Shown here piece by piece: positions 1 through 7,795 of a stretch of 22,170 nucleotides of DNA; position 1 is the first letter of the stretch, and the number at the start of each line of letters is the position of its first letter. The stretch is from the NCBI RefSeq assembly GCF_938045625.1, contig NZ_CALIAV010000105.1, positions 1-22,170 on the forward strand, given 5' to 3'. Below the pieces are notes generated by a model. That model did no database searches, was not told the origin of the DNA, and was given only the letters and a program-made list of their open reading frames with translations. The translations under genes and the position numbers were made by a program. The DNA comes from an uncultured Campylobacter sp. (GTDB lineage: Bacteria > Campylobacterota > Campylobacteria > Campylobacterales > Campylobacteraceae).

Positions 1-630
1 TTTATAATCCTTGTTTATATAATATAATGCCTCCCTACTTTCCTGAGGAGTTAAAGATGTGCCTTGTATGTTAATATTTTTAAAAAGAGCTGAATAGAAT
101 TTTGTTACTTCGTTTTCATTAGTTCCATTTGGTACTATATAAGAAAAACCCAAAAAATTATCTTTCCAAAAATCTTCATTAATTTCTTCTATCTTCAAAG
201 AATTATAACAATCATCTTTTATATTTTCAAGTATTTCCTCCTTACTTCTTCCTTTTTTAGTTAACCTATCAAATCTCCACTCCATCATATTATTTTCATC
301 ATTATCCATATTGTCATCATTATCGTCGGCAAACATTTCATCGCTATTATTTTTAGTATTTTTCTCCCTGTCTGGAAAAATACCCAAATACGACAGCAAT
401 ATACTAGTTAATCTTTGTTGTCCGTCTATAATAATATTCTTGCCATTGTGATAACCTATTGTAATAGATGGAATAAACTGTTTTTCTCTAAAAGCCTCGA
501 TCAATGTCTTTGCTTGAGTATCCTCCCAAACAAAATAACGTTGATATAGCGGAAGTTCTATATCCTGTTTTAAAATCAAATCAATCCAATGTTTTAGAGA
601 ATATTCTCCATAGTAAACTTTATTTTCCAT
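1..630 (-). CDS. DUF262 domain protein, N-terminal part (C-terminus beyond window)
   Basis: The frame is open from an ATG at 630 to the window edge (210 residues seen, no stop). DUF262 marks are clear: LPLYQRYFVWED at about residues 27-37, the hallmark DGQQRLTS at 69-76, and a SLTPQESREALY stretch near 192-203 matching the family's 'spqE-R-aly' segment. DUF262 is the ParB/Srx-like nucleotide-hydrolysing domain of GmrSD type IV restriction enzymes and of many other defence-related proteins; the DUF1524 nuclease half, if there is one, would lie outside the window, so the subtype is open. Residues 91-115 form an Asn/Asp-rich linker. An AAAGG ribosome site lies 8 bases before the ATG. The gene is strikingly AT-rich, with AT-ending codons, next to GC-richer glyS, which suggests horizontal acquisition. 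Family call is firm; biological role is inferred. Confidence 0.85.
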   Translation of the reverse strand, partial: MENKVYYGEYSLKHWIDLILKQDIELPLYQRYFVWEDTQAKTLIEAFREKQFIPSITIGYHNGKNIIIDGQQRLTSILLSYLGIFPDREKNTKNNSDEMFADDNDDNMDNDENNMMEWRFDRLTKKGRSKEEILENIKDDCYNSLKIEEINEDFWKDNFLGFSYIVPNGTNENEVTKFYSALFKNINIQGTSLTPQESREALYYINKDYK

Positions 631-697
631 GCTGATACCTTTCTTAAAAAATAAAAATACTTTTATATATTTACATCCATATAGACTTTTATTAACT

Positions 698-2731
698 CTA
701 CAAGCTTATCTCTTTTATATCGGCGATCTTAAGAAATTCCGCGTAAATTTGCCCAACAAGCGCAAGGCGGTTTTTACGCACGAGCTCGTCCTCGGCATTT
801 ATCATTACGTTGTCAAAAAACTCGTCTATCGCAGCTTTTAGACCGAAAAGATTTTTTAGGCGTTCGCTGTATGAGCCACCGGCTTTTACCGCGGTCTTAA
901 ACGCATTATTTAGCTTTTTCTCGCTCTCGTTTTCAAATTTAGCTTCATCGACCGAGCCGAAATTTTCGTCCTTAATGATGTTGGCAAGGCGCTTAAACGT
1001 GCTGAAATTTTGCCTAAAGTCATCGGCCGCGCAGATAGCGCCCAGAGCCTCGATCGCCTCGCACTGCGCGAGCACGTCACCCTTTTTGCTAGCTAGGCAG
1101 GCCTTTACGACGGACGGGTTCACATCAAAGAAGGTATAAAGCCTGTCAAATATAAACCCTATCAGCGCTTCAACGTCAAATTTCGCATACCCCTCCGCCG
1201 TCTCGCGCAAAAACGCCGCGATATCAAGGTTTAGATTTTCGTTTTGGATTATCTTGATGACGCCGTTAGCCGCGCGGCGCAGCGCATACGGGTCCTTGTT
1301 GCCGCTTGGGATCTTGCCCGCGCTAAAGAGCCCTATTAGCGTCTCGAGCTTGATCGCGAGCGCGACGACGGAGCTAAAGATGGTGCTAGGTAGCGCGCTG
1401 GCCTCGCCGCTTGGCAGGTACTGCTCCTTGATCGCGGTTACGACGTTTTCGTTTTCGCCCTTAGCCGCCGCGTAGTAGCCGCCCATCACGCCTTGAAGCT
1501 CGGTAAACTCATACACCATCTGCGTGGTTAGATCAGCCTTGCTCAGCATCACGGCGCGCTCCAGCAGCTCCTCGTAGCCCTCTCCCGCGCACGCTTTTAG
1601 ACGATCGGCGCAGATTTTAGCCAGCCGCTTTGCGACGCCCAGCTCGCGCACGCTCTTATCAAATGTGCTGCCAAGCTCTTTTAGATAGGTGATGTTTTTT
1701 AGCTTTTCGGGGCCAAACTCATGCGCCAGATCGCTGCGCCAGAAAAACATCGCGTCGCTAAGTCTCGCGCGCAAAACCTTTTCGTTGCCTTTCACGATGA
1801 GCGCGGGCTCTGGCGAGATGGCATTGCTGACGACCACGAAGCGATTAGCGAGCTTGCCGCCCTCAAAAACGGGAAAATACCTCTGATTTTCCTTCATCGA
1901 AGTGATGATGACCTCGCTAGGTACCTCCAAAAACTCCCGCTCAAATCCACCCAGCAGCGCGGTCGGATGCTCGGTGATCGCTACGACCTCGTCTAGCAGT
2001 GCCTCGTCCACCTCGACCGTTACGCCGTTTTTGGCTTCGATTTGTTTAAATTCGCTCAAAATTTTCTCTCGGCGCGCGTTTTGATCGAGGATTACGCCGA
2101 TTTTAGGCATCGCGGCAAAATAATCTTTCGCGTTTTTGACGGCAAATTTATCATAACTAACGCTTCTGTGCATGAAAATACTGTCGCCGCTTTCCACGTC
2201 AAATTTGTTAAATTTAACGACCTCGTCTCCAAGCAAACACAAGAACGAGCGAATCGGACGGATAAACTCAAATTTACCCTCGCCCCAGCGCATAGATTTG
2301 CCAAAATTTAAGCCGAGCAAAAACTTCTCGATCATATCGCCCAGAAGCTCAGAGCTTGGTTTGCCGGCAACCGGCTTTTTATAGTAGAGCACCTCTTTGC
2401 CGCTGACTGTTTCAAATTCAAGCTCGGACTCCTCGATGCCGCATTTTTTAGCAAAGCTTAGCGCAGCCGGCGTCCATGCGCCGTCTTTTTGCGCGACTTG
2501 CCTGGGCGCACCGATAAACTCGCTAAATCCGTCCTCCTGACGCACCGCAAATTTCGGGTGGTAAAACGCGATCCTGCGCGGCGTGTAATAAAACTCGCAC
2601 TCGCTATCTAGGCCGTTTTGCGCTAGCGTCTCACGCCACTTCGCCGCGACGTTGCCACACTCTTTTAAAAACGGGATCGCCGGCAGCTCCTCGACGCCGA
2701 TCTCCACGATCAGTTCTTTTGTTTCGCTCAT
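698..2731 (-). CDS. glyS: Glycyl-tRNA synthetase beta subunit
   Basis: This 677-residue protein is the beta subunit of the bacterial alpha2beta2 glycyl-tRNA synthetase, which charges tRNA-Gly in the cytoplasm together with GlyQ (catalytic alpha subunit, not in this window). The N-terminus (KELIVEIGVEELPA) and internal stretches such as MRWGEGKFEFIRPIRS, EHPTALLGGFEREFLEVP and GNKDPYALRRAANG are typical of GlyS, and the length is normal. The start ATG at 2731 has AAAAAAGGAT just upstream and overlaps the TGA of a 42-residue ORF by 4 bases, so the two are probably translationally coupled. It is the last gene of the trmL-nuclease-microprotein-glyS run; beyond its stop a 67-base gap leads to the AT-rich DUF262 gene. 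No truncation or odd residues seen. Confidence 0.97.
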   Translation of the reverse strand: MSETKELIVEIGVEELPAIPFLKECGNVAAKWRETLAQNGLDSECEFYYTPRRIAFYHPKFAVRQEDGFSEFIGAPRQVAQKDGAWTPAALSFAKKCGIEESELEFETVSGKEVLYYKKPVAGKPSSELLGDMIEKFLLGLNFGKSMRWGEGKFEFIRPIRSFLCLLGDEVVKFNKFDVESGDSIFMHRSVSYDKFAVKNAKDYFAAMPKIGVILDQNARREKILSEFKQIEAKNGVTVEVDEALLDEVVAITEHPTALLGGFEREFLEVPSEVIITSMKENQRYFPVFEGGKLANRFVVVSNAISPEPALIVKGNEKVLRARLSDAMFFWRSDLAHEFGPEKLKNITYLKELGSTFDKSVRELGVAKRLAKICADRLKACAGEGYEELLERAVMLSKADLTTQMVYEFTELQGVMGGYYAAAKGENENVVTAIKEQYLPSGEASALPSTIFSSVVALAIKLETLIGLFSAGKIPSGNKDPYALRRAANGVIKIIQNENLNLDIAAFLRETAEGYAKFDVEALIGFIFDRLYTFFDVNPSVVKACLASKKGDVLAQCEAIEALGAICAADDFRQNFSTFKRLANIIKDENFGSVDEAKFENESEKKLNNAFKTAVKAGGSYSERLKNLFGLKAAIDEFFDNVMINAEDELVRKNRLALVGQIYAEFLKIADIKEISL

Positions 2732-2856
2732 TTTTTATCCTTTTTTAAATTTTGTCTTCTTTTACTTCTATCAAGCGTCTGCGTAACGAATCCGCGCATC
2801 AAAAATATCGTAAAAAGCACGAATGCGCCCAGCACCAACGCGTCAATTATTCTCAT
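2728..2856 (-). CDS. 42-residue single-pass membrane microprotein coupled to glyS
   Basis: A short ORF starts with ATG at 2856 inside the last codons of the nuclease gene (14-base overlap, different frame) and ends with a TGA that overlaps the glyS ATG by 4 bases. It encodes MRIIDALVLGAFVLFTIFLM, then RGFVTQTLDRSKRRQNLKKDKK: one hydrophobic helix of about 17 residues followed by a strongly basic tail, so the tail is predicted to stay in the cytoplasm by the positive-inside rule. A GGATAG sequence lies about 6 bases before the ATG. Without it there would be an unexplained gap between two tightly packed genes. I do not recognise a family; its function is unknown. The coupling and membrane-like composition argue for a real gene. 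Confidence 0.6.
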   Translation of the reverse strand: MRIIDALVLGAFVLFTIFLMRGFVTQTLDRSKRRQNLKKDKK

Positions 2857-4180
2857 TTTCTATCCAAATTTGAGGTTCGTTTTTATAATTCACTACGCGA
2901 ACGGACGTAAAAACCGCCTCTTTTTCGTTGCGCGGCTTGCCCTTTGCGCCGTAAATTTTGATATCTCCGTACGGCGTATAAAGCCTGCCGTTTCGCACTT
3001 CGCCGCCGATACGGCTAAACACGTCGCCCGCGCGCGCTTGTTTTAGGTTTTTGGCTTCCAGCATCTGCTCATGCGGGTCTTGCGTTTCGTCATAAATTTT
3101 TACAGCGTAATGCGAGCTAATCTCAAGATTTCCCTTAAACTCGTCTAGGCGGTTTACCGCTACGTCCATGACTTGACCGGGCTTTGCGTCGTTTTTTGGC
3201 TCGTACACATATATACCGCGCTTATCTTGCGCTAGCGTAAAGCCTTTTTTATCTTTTTGCACGACCGTAGCGCGTTTTAGCAAAACGGGCAAATTTGACT
3301 TCTTTGATAGCTCGCCAACCCGCGCTTCGGCGATATTTTGCAGCGTATTTTTGGCATTTTTATCAAAATTTAGCCTAAAAACCAGAGCGAAGTGATCCGA
3401 AATTTGCACCCCGTCTCGCTCAACCTTAAAGCTATTTAAAACGTAGTTTTGACTAAGCGCGTCCTTTGAGAGCAGGACGTGATCGAGCGCGTTTAGACTC
3501 GTATGCGAATAGCGCTCGTGCTTTGGCAAAAACGCCCAGAGATTAGCCAAATTTTTACTAGTTTCAAAATCGCCCAGCAGCTCTTTATCTCCGTAAGGCG
3601 TGTTAAAATCGCCCAAAACCACGACCTTTTGGGTATCCGCAAGAGCCGATTTTAGCGTGATAAAGGCAGTTTTTCGCTGCTTTAGAGGATTCTTTCTAGC
3701 AGGAAAATGCAAATTTAAGAGACTAAATTTTTGTCCCTCCACTTCAAAATCAAGCTTTAAAATATCTCTTGTTTTTACGTTTGGCACGCTAAAGATCTGC
3801 GTTTTTCCAGGCTTTACGCGAGACAGCACGGCTAGGCCCACGGGGCCGTTTTTGCCTTTAGAAAATGCAAAATATTTATAACCCACCTCCCTCATCAGCT
3901 CTTTTAAAATTTGCTCGTTTTCAATCTCTTGAAGCGCGATGATATCAGCATTTAGATCTTTTATCTTTACGCTTACGGCTTTAAATTTGGCGCTCGCTTT
4001 TTTCTCACTCCACTCCGATTTGCCGACGACGAAATCCTTATACTCGCTGCCGTCGTTTTTCGCATCAAATAAATTTTGCGCGTTAAACGTAGCGATCTTT
4101 AGCTCGGCGCCCGCCGCAAAAACAGCAAAAAACAGAGCCGAAAAAACGACCGCAAAAAGCCTATTTGCCGCAAATTTCAT
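2843..4180 (-). CDS. Secreted endonuclease/exonuclease/phosphatase (EEP) family protein with C-terminal OB-like region
   Basis: The 445-residue product begins with a signal peptide (about residues 1-24, cleavage after AAGA). An EEP fold (DNase I/exonuclease III superfamily) follows: TFNAQNLF near the mature N-terminus, LQEIENE (metal-binding Glu), a GLAVLSR segment, LHFPARKNPL, LGDFNTPYGD (Asp/Asn pair) and the terminal SDHFALVFRL with the catalytic Asp-His. Residues from about 290 to the end are beta-rich (VYEPKNDAKPGQVMDVAVNRL, then LEISSHYAVK) and resemble the OB-fold modules attached to extracellular nucleases. Nuclease activity on DNA or RNA in the periplasm or outside is the likely role, but EEP proteins also include phosphodiesterases. 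The start has GGAAG upstream and overlaps the trmL stop by 4 bases (ATGA). Confidence 0.85.
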   Translation of the reverse strand: MKFAANRLFAVVFSALFFAVFAAGAELKIATFNAQNLFDAKNDGSEYKDFVVGKSEWSEKKASAKFKAVSVKIKDLNADIIALQEIENEQILKELMREVGYKYFAFSKGKNGPVGLAVLSRVKPGKTQIFSVPNVKTRDILKLDFEVEGQKFSLLNLHFPARKNPLKQRKTAFITLKSALADTQKVVVLGDFNTPYGDKELLGDFETSKNLANLWAFLPKHERYSHTSLNALDHVLLSKDALSQNYVLNSFKVERDGVQISDHFALVFRLNFDKNAKNTLQNIAEARVGELSKKSNLPVLLKRATVVQKDKKGFTLAQDKRGIYVYEPKNDAKPGQVMDVAVNRLDEFKGNLEISSHYAVKIYDETQDPHEQMLEAKNLKQARAGDVFSRIGGEVRNGRLYTPYGDIKIYGAKGKPRNEKEAVFTSVRVVNYKNEPQIWIENENN

Positions 4181-4656
4181 ATAGCGCTTCCAAAGCCTGA
4201 CTGGGCGAAATTTTGTCTGATGGCCTCATAGGCGACGATGCCCACGCTCGTGGCTAAATTTAAGCTTCTGCCATGCTCGCCCATCGGGATTTTGATCGCG
4301 TTTGCGAAATTTCGCTCCATCAGCTCCATAGGCAGGCCCGTGCTTTCGCCGCCGAAAAACAAAAAATCTCCCTTTTTAAACTCCGCTTCAAAGTAAAATT
4401 TATGCGCCTTCGTCGTCGCGTAAAAAAATCTATCCTCGTAAGCGGCGTTTGCGTGCAAAAACTCATCCAAACTCTCCCAAATCACGGGATTTAGCCGCGC
4501 CCAATAATCAAGTCCCGCGCGCCTAACGGCCTTTTCGCTGATGTCAAAAACGGTCGGTTTGATTATATGAAGCTTAAGGTTTGCATTTACGCACATGCGT
4601 CCGATCGAGCCCGTATTTTGGGGGATTTGAGGATGAACGAGGACGATGTTGAACAT
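4177..4656 (-). CDS. trmL: tRNA (cytidine/uridine-34-2'-O)-methyltransferase TrmL
   Basis: A 159-residue SPOUT-class methyltransferase. It uses S-adenosylmethionine to methylate the ribose of the wobble base in certain leucine tRNAs. Diagnostic parts are the N-terminal VHPQIPQNTGSIGR (motif 1, here near residues 7-20), FFGGESTGLP (motif 2) and IPMGEHGRSLNLATSVGIVA (motif 3, knot-forming, SAM-binding). The length equals that of E. coli TrmL (about 157), and there is no N- or C-terminal extension as in TrmH. The ATG at 4656 has AAGGCGG about nine bases upstream and follows immediately after the TAA of a possible 44-codon ORF. It overlaps the downstream nuclease gene by 4 bases, so the two are probably cotranscribed. 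Confidence 0.95.
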   Translation of the reverse strand: MFNIVLVHPQIPQNTGSIGRMCVNANLKLHIIKPTVFDISEKAVRRAGLDYWARLNPVIWESLDEFLHANAAYEDRFFYATTKAHKFYFEAEFKKGDFLFFGGESTGLPMELMERNFANAIKIPMGEHGRSLNLATSVGIVAYEAIRQNFAQSGFGSAI

Positions 4657-4791
4657 TTACAAAGCCGCCTTGGCTTGCGTTTTAAAAGCCACAAAAGTAC
4701 TTGTCGAGTCGCTCAAATTTAGGCTTTTTGCAAAACTTATATTAAAAAGAATATCTTTATTTTGAAAATTTATATTTGAAGTTTTTTCCAC
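4657..4791 (-). CDS. Possible 44-residue ORF directly upstream of trmL (GTG start)
   Basis: In the 196-base gap between cca and trmL there is a GTG-initiated ORF with a good ribosome site (AGAGGCG, 3-4 bases before the GTG). It reads MEKTSNINFQNKDILFNISF and then AKSLNLSDSTSTFVAFKTQA plus KAAL, and its TAA directly abuts the trmL ATG. The sequence has no membrane helix and no family that I recognise. The arrangement suggests a leader or coupled small protein, but the gap is AT-rich and a chance ORF of this length is quite possible. The same gap must also hold any promoter for trmL; I see no clear -10 box. Confidence 0.35.
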   Translation of the reverse strand: MEKTSNINFQNKDILFNISFAKSLNLSDSTSTFVAFKTQAKAAL

Positions 4792-4852
4792 TTTCGCCTC
4801 TTTAAAATAGGGCTTAATTTTAGCTAATTTGCGCTTTTAACTAGGTTAATTT

Positions 4853-5989
4853 TTAAGCGCGGCTTGACTTTTCGTTTAAAAATTTATCTATCGCTAGATC
4901 CTGCCTGCGCCTTATCTCAGCGCCTATTGCAGCGCCTTTAAAGCCCAATTTTAAAATCTCCACCGTATCAATAGCGGGCTCAAATTTAGCCTCATAAACG
5001 CCTAAATTTTTGGCTCTTTTTATGAGGCTTGGTGAGTTGAGCCCCAGCCAGCTTTTTAGCGGTTTATCAAGGGCGATTTTTAGCAAGTCTTTATCGCTCG
5101 GACGACACACAAAAAACGGCTCTTTGATGCAGGCTTCAAAGCTTTTAGGAAGTCCTAAGTCGTAAAAATTTTTAATGCCGAAATAGCCGTTTAAAAGATA
5201 CAAAAACTCGCGCTCGTCTTTTTTGCCGTTTTGTTTGGGCAGAAATTTGACCGCGCTTTTTAGTTTTGTGGCAAATTTTTCCGCCTCGGCTCGGCTCAAA
5301 TTTAACCCGAAAATTTTACCAAGAAGACCTAGTTTATAAAGATACAAAAAGCCAACCTCTTGAAATTTGGCGCCAAAAAGCTTCATTAGCTCGCCGTTTA
5401 TGCGCTCGCGGCTAAGATCTGAGATACTTAGGCGTTTCATCAGCCCCAAACTCTCGCGCGTAATACGGAAATTTAGCCGCGCGCTAAACTGCACCGCCCG
5501 CAGCACCCGCAGGCTATCTTCGGCGAATTTTTCATCGTCGATATGACGCAAGATACCGCGCTTTAGGTCACTCTCTCCACCGTAAAAGTCCAAAAACAAA
5601 CCGTCAAAGATATTTATCATCATCGCATTTACGGTAAAGTCTCGGCGCAAAGACGCCGCGCGCTCGTCGTCCGCATAGGCGACCTCAAATGCTTTATGCC
5701 CCTCGCCCGTTTTGTTTTCGGTTCGCGGCAAAGAAAGGTCGAAATTTTTAAATTTATAAACGAAGTAGTTTTTGCCCACGCCGCAAGCGCCGATTTGCGC
5801 CATCAGTGCGTCAAATTTGGCAGGGTCGATGCCGTAAATTTCAACATCGAAGTCGGAGATCTTTTTACCGAGCATCGCGTCGCGAACGCAGCCGCCCACG
5901 ATATACGCGCGCTTGGTGTGGGGTGCTAGAAAATCTCGCAGCCATTTTAGATTTTTATTTTTGCAGATTTTCGAGCCGATTTTCGACAT
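4853..5989 (-). CDS. cca: CCA-adding tRNA nucleotidyltransferase
   Basis: A 378-residue class II nucleotidyltransferase that builds or repairs the 3'-CCA end of tRNAs. The head domain shows YIVGGCVRDAMLGK (residues 29-42, G-G-x-x-R-D), then SDFDVEIYG with the metal-binding Asp46 and Asp48, and RRDFTVNAM (about residues 115-123), followed by the RNA-binding 'neck' segment LKRGILRHIDDEKFAEDSLR and RVLRAVQFSARL. The C-terminal half is the divergent body/tail expected for this family. The only suitable ATG, at 5989, makes the gene overlap the CiaD-like gene by 35 bases, and there is no strong ribosome site, so translation is probably coupled. The order CiaD-like gene then cca matches, from memory, Cj0788-Cj0789 of C. 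jejuni. Confidence 0.93.
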   Translation of the reverse strand: MSKIGSKICKNKNLKWLRDFLAPHTKRAYIVGGCVRDAMLGKKISDFDVEIYGIDPAKFDALMAQIGACGVGKNYFVYKFKNFDLSLPRTENKTGEGHKAFEVAYADDERAASLRRDFTVNAMMINIFDGLFLDFYGGESDLKRGILRHIDDEKFAEDSLRVLRAVQFSARLNFRITRESLGLMKRLSISDLSRERINGELMKLFGAKFQEVGFLYLYKLGLLGKIFGLNLSRAEAEKFATKLKSAVKFLPKQNGKKDEREFLYLLNGYFGIKNFYDLGLPKSFEACIKEPFFVCRPSDKDLLKIALDKPLKSWLGLNSPSLIKRAKNLGVYEAKFEPAIDTVEILKLGFKGAAIGAEIRRRQDLAIDKFLNEKSSRA

Positions 5990-6476
5990 TTGCTAGCACG
6001 AATTCTAAAAATTTAAGCGTGAGCGAGAGCCTGTCTTTTAGGTTTTCCTCGCTGGTCGCGTTTAGTCCCTCAAAAAGCACCAAAACGCGCTCTTTTAGGT
6101 TTTTTAGAAATATCTCCTCGCCCGTAAAATTTGCAACCTCCACCTCAAAGGCTTTTTGCGGCGCGGCGGTCGCGGCGGAGTCCCGGACACCGTCAAATTC
6201 GGCCGAGACGTTTTGCGAATTTGCCACACTATCTAAAGCCGCCTCAAACTCGCTAGCCTCGTCCGCTACGCTTATCTCGCCGACTAAATTCGCAAGGCCC
6301 GCGGCGTTGGTTAAATTTACGTCGCCGCTTGATGCAGGCGTATTTGTTAAATTTATCCCGTCTTTAGTTTCGTTTGTCTCTTGCGATACGTCCTGTTTTT
6401 CGCGCGCGGCGTCCATTCGCTCTAGCTCCATCGCCACCTCGTCTATCGCCATTTTTGCTATTTCTTCTAGTTTCAT
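5955..6476 (-). CDS. CiaD-like protein (possible flagellar-secreted effector homologue)
   Basis: A 173-residue soluble protein. The N-terminal 25 residues (MKLEEIAKMAIDEVAMELER) form an amphipathic helix; residues from about 30 to 105 are low-complexity, rich in Asn, Ala, Ser and Thr. The C-terminal part from about 115 (EEIFLKNLKERVLVLFEGLN, then LSLTLKFLEFVLANVENRLE) is helical and looks conserved. In C. jejuni the gene before cca is ciaD (Cj0788), whose product is exported through the flagellum and acts in host cells; position, size and the C-terminal pattern fit, but I identify it from memory and not from an alignment. I prefer the ATG at 6476 over the in-frame GTG at 6491: it overlaps the upstream TGA by 4 bases (ATGA) and has AGGTGG 11 bases before it. 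Confidence 0.62.
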   Translation of the reverse strand: MKLEEIAKMAIDEVAMELERMDAAREKQDVSQETNETKDGINLTNTPASSGDVNLTNAAGLANLVGEISVADEASEFEAALDSVANSQNVSAEFDGVRDSAATAAPQKAFEVEVANFTGEEIFLKNLKERVLVLFEGLNATSEENLKDRLSLTLKFLEFVLANVENRLENLQK

Positions 6477-6718
6477 AGTTTTATCAGCCACCTTTTAAAT
6501 TCGGTTATTTCTTCGTCGGTTTTCATTTTGATGAAAAAATCTTTCATCTGATCGTTTACGCCCGTTTTTTTCCTGCTAAGGCCGCTTAGACGTCTTATCG
6601 CGGCGATCGCGGCGGCGTTTGTCGGCTCGCGCTTTAGGATGTTTTTATAAACTATCAGCGCGTCGTCTTTTAGCCCTTGAGCCTCGTAGATTAGGGCTTC
6701 GGTGATCGTATCTTTCAT
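6473..6718 (-). CDS. Small TPR-like helical protein between leuB and the CiaD-like gene
   Basis: An 81-residue protein starting MKDTITEALIYEAQGLKDDA. Residues 5-37 match one tetratricopeptide-type helix pair (A-x-x-x-x-x-x-G-x-x-x-x-A-x-x-x-Y-x-x-I-L), with the canonical P-x-N after it (REPTNAAAIAAI). The rest (FFIKMKTDEEITEFKRWLIK) is acidic and helical. The ATG at 6718 lies 2 bases after the leuB stop, so I reject a 19-residue upstream extension that would lie inside leuB. The stop overlaps the next start by 4 bases. It corresponds in position to Cj0787 of C. jejuni, upstream of ciaD and cca. No function is known to me; a single TPR motif suggests protein binding. Confidence 0.75.
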   Translation of the reverse strand: MKDTITEALIYEAQGLKDDALIVYKNILKREPTNAAAIAAIRRLSGLSRKKTGVNDQMKDFFIKMKTDEEITEFKRWLIKL

Positions 6719-6720
6719 CT

Positions 6721-7794
6721 TTACGCTTTTTTTACGAGCGAGGCTACGATACTGCCCATTTCGCTCGTAGTGCAAATTTCTTTAGCGTCAAATTGCGCTA
6801 TATCCTTCGTCCTATATCCTTGTGCGAGCGCTGCTTTTACGGCGTTTTCGATAGCTTTTGCAGCCTCATTTTCGCCAAATGAATACCTAAGCATCATCGC
6901 AGCGCTCAGTATCGTAGCGACCGGGTTTGCGATGCCCTGCCCCGCGATATCAGGCGCGCTGCCGTGGATAGGCTCATAGATGCCTACCTTGCCCCCGATG
7001 CTGGCGCTTGGCAGGAGCCCTATCGAGCCACACACCATGCTAGCCTCGTCGCTTAAGATATCGCCGAAGAGATTTTCCGTCAAAATCACGTCAAATTTAC
7101 TAGGCGCGCGCACCAGCTGCATCGCCGCGTTATCGACATACATAAACTCCAAATTTACCTCCGGATAACTCTTTGCGACCTCGCTCGTGACCTCGCGCCA
7201 CAGCTGGCTGGTCTCTAGCACGTTTGCTTTATCGACCATGCAGACGCGTTTTTTGCGCTTCATCGCGGTTTCAAATCCGACCTTTGCGATACGCTCGATC
7301 TCCTCGCTCGTGTAGGTCATCGTGTTGTAGGCGCTGTTTTCTTTTTTCTCGCGCGGCTGACCGAAGTATATCCCGCCCGTTAGCTCTCTAACCACGATAA
7401 AATCGACGCCCTGAAGGACTGACGGCTTTAGCGTACTAGCGTCTACTAGCTCGTCAAATATCATCGCAGGGCGCAAATTCGCGTACGCGCCAAGCTCTTT
7501 TCGCAGCTTTAAAAGCCCGCTTTCAGGGCGCAGATGACGCGGCAAGCCGTCCCATTTAGGCCCGCCTATAGCACCAAAAAGCACCGCATCCGAGTTTAGC
7601 GCGCCGTTTAGCGTCTCGCTAGGCAAAGGCTCGCCAAACACGTCGATTGCGGCACCGCCCATCAGGTAATAGTTATAGCTAAGCTCGAAACCAAACTCCG
7701 CACTAGCCGCATCTAGCGCCTTTATCGCCTCATCCACTATCTCAGGACCGATGCCGTCGCCTTTTATCACCGCTATGTTATAAATTTTAGCCAT
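6721..7794 (-). CDS. leuB: 3-isopropylmalate dehydrogenase
   Basis: This 357-residue NAD-dependent enzyme oxidises and decarboxylates 3-isopropylmalate to 2-ketoisocaproate, the third step of leucine synthesis. Family marks are KGDGIGPEIVDEA at the N-terminus, ELTGGIYFGQPR, MVDKANVLETSQLWREV (catalytic Lys), DNAAMQLVRAPSKFDV, NLFGDILSDEASMV (metal-binding Asp residues) and the NAD-binding IHGSAPDIAGQGIANP. Full length. AGGATATAAA precedes the ATG, which is one base after the leuD stop, so leuD and leuB form a coupled pair. leuA and leuC are not adjacent, unlike a complete leuABCD operon. Confidence 0.97.
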   Translation of the reverse strand: MAKIYNIAVIKGDGIGPEIVDEAIKALDAASAEFGFELSYNYYLMGGAAIDVFGEPLPSETLNGALNSDAVLFGAIGGPKWDGLPRHLRPESGLLKLRKELGAYANLRPAMIFDELVDASTLKPSVLQGVDFIVVRELTGGIYFGQPREKKENSAYNTMTYTSEEIERIAKVGFETAMKRKKRVCMVDKANVLETSQLWREVTSEVAKSYPEVNLEFMYVDNAAMQLVRAPSKFDVILTENLFGDILSDEASMVCGSIGLLPSASIGGKVGIYEPIHGSAPDIAGQGIANPVATILSAAMMLRYSFGENEAAKAIENAVKAALAQGYRTKDIAQFDAKEICTTSEMGSIVASLVKKA

Positions 7795-7795
7795 T

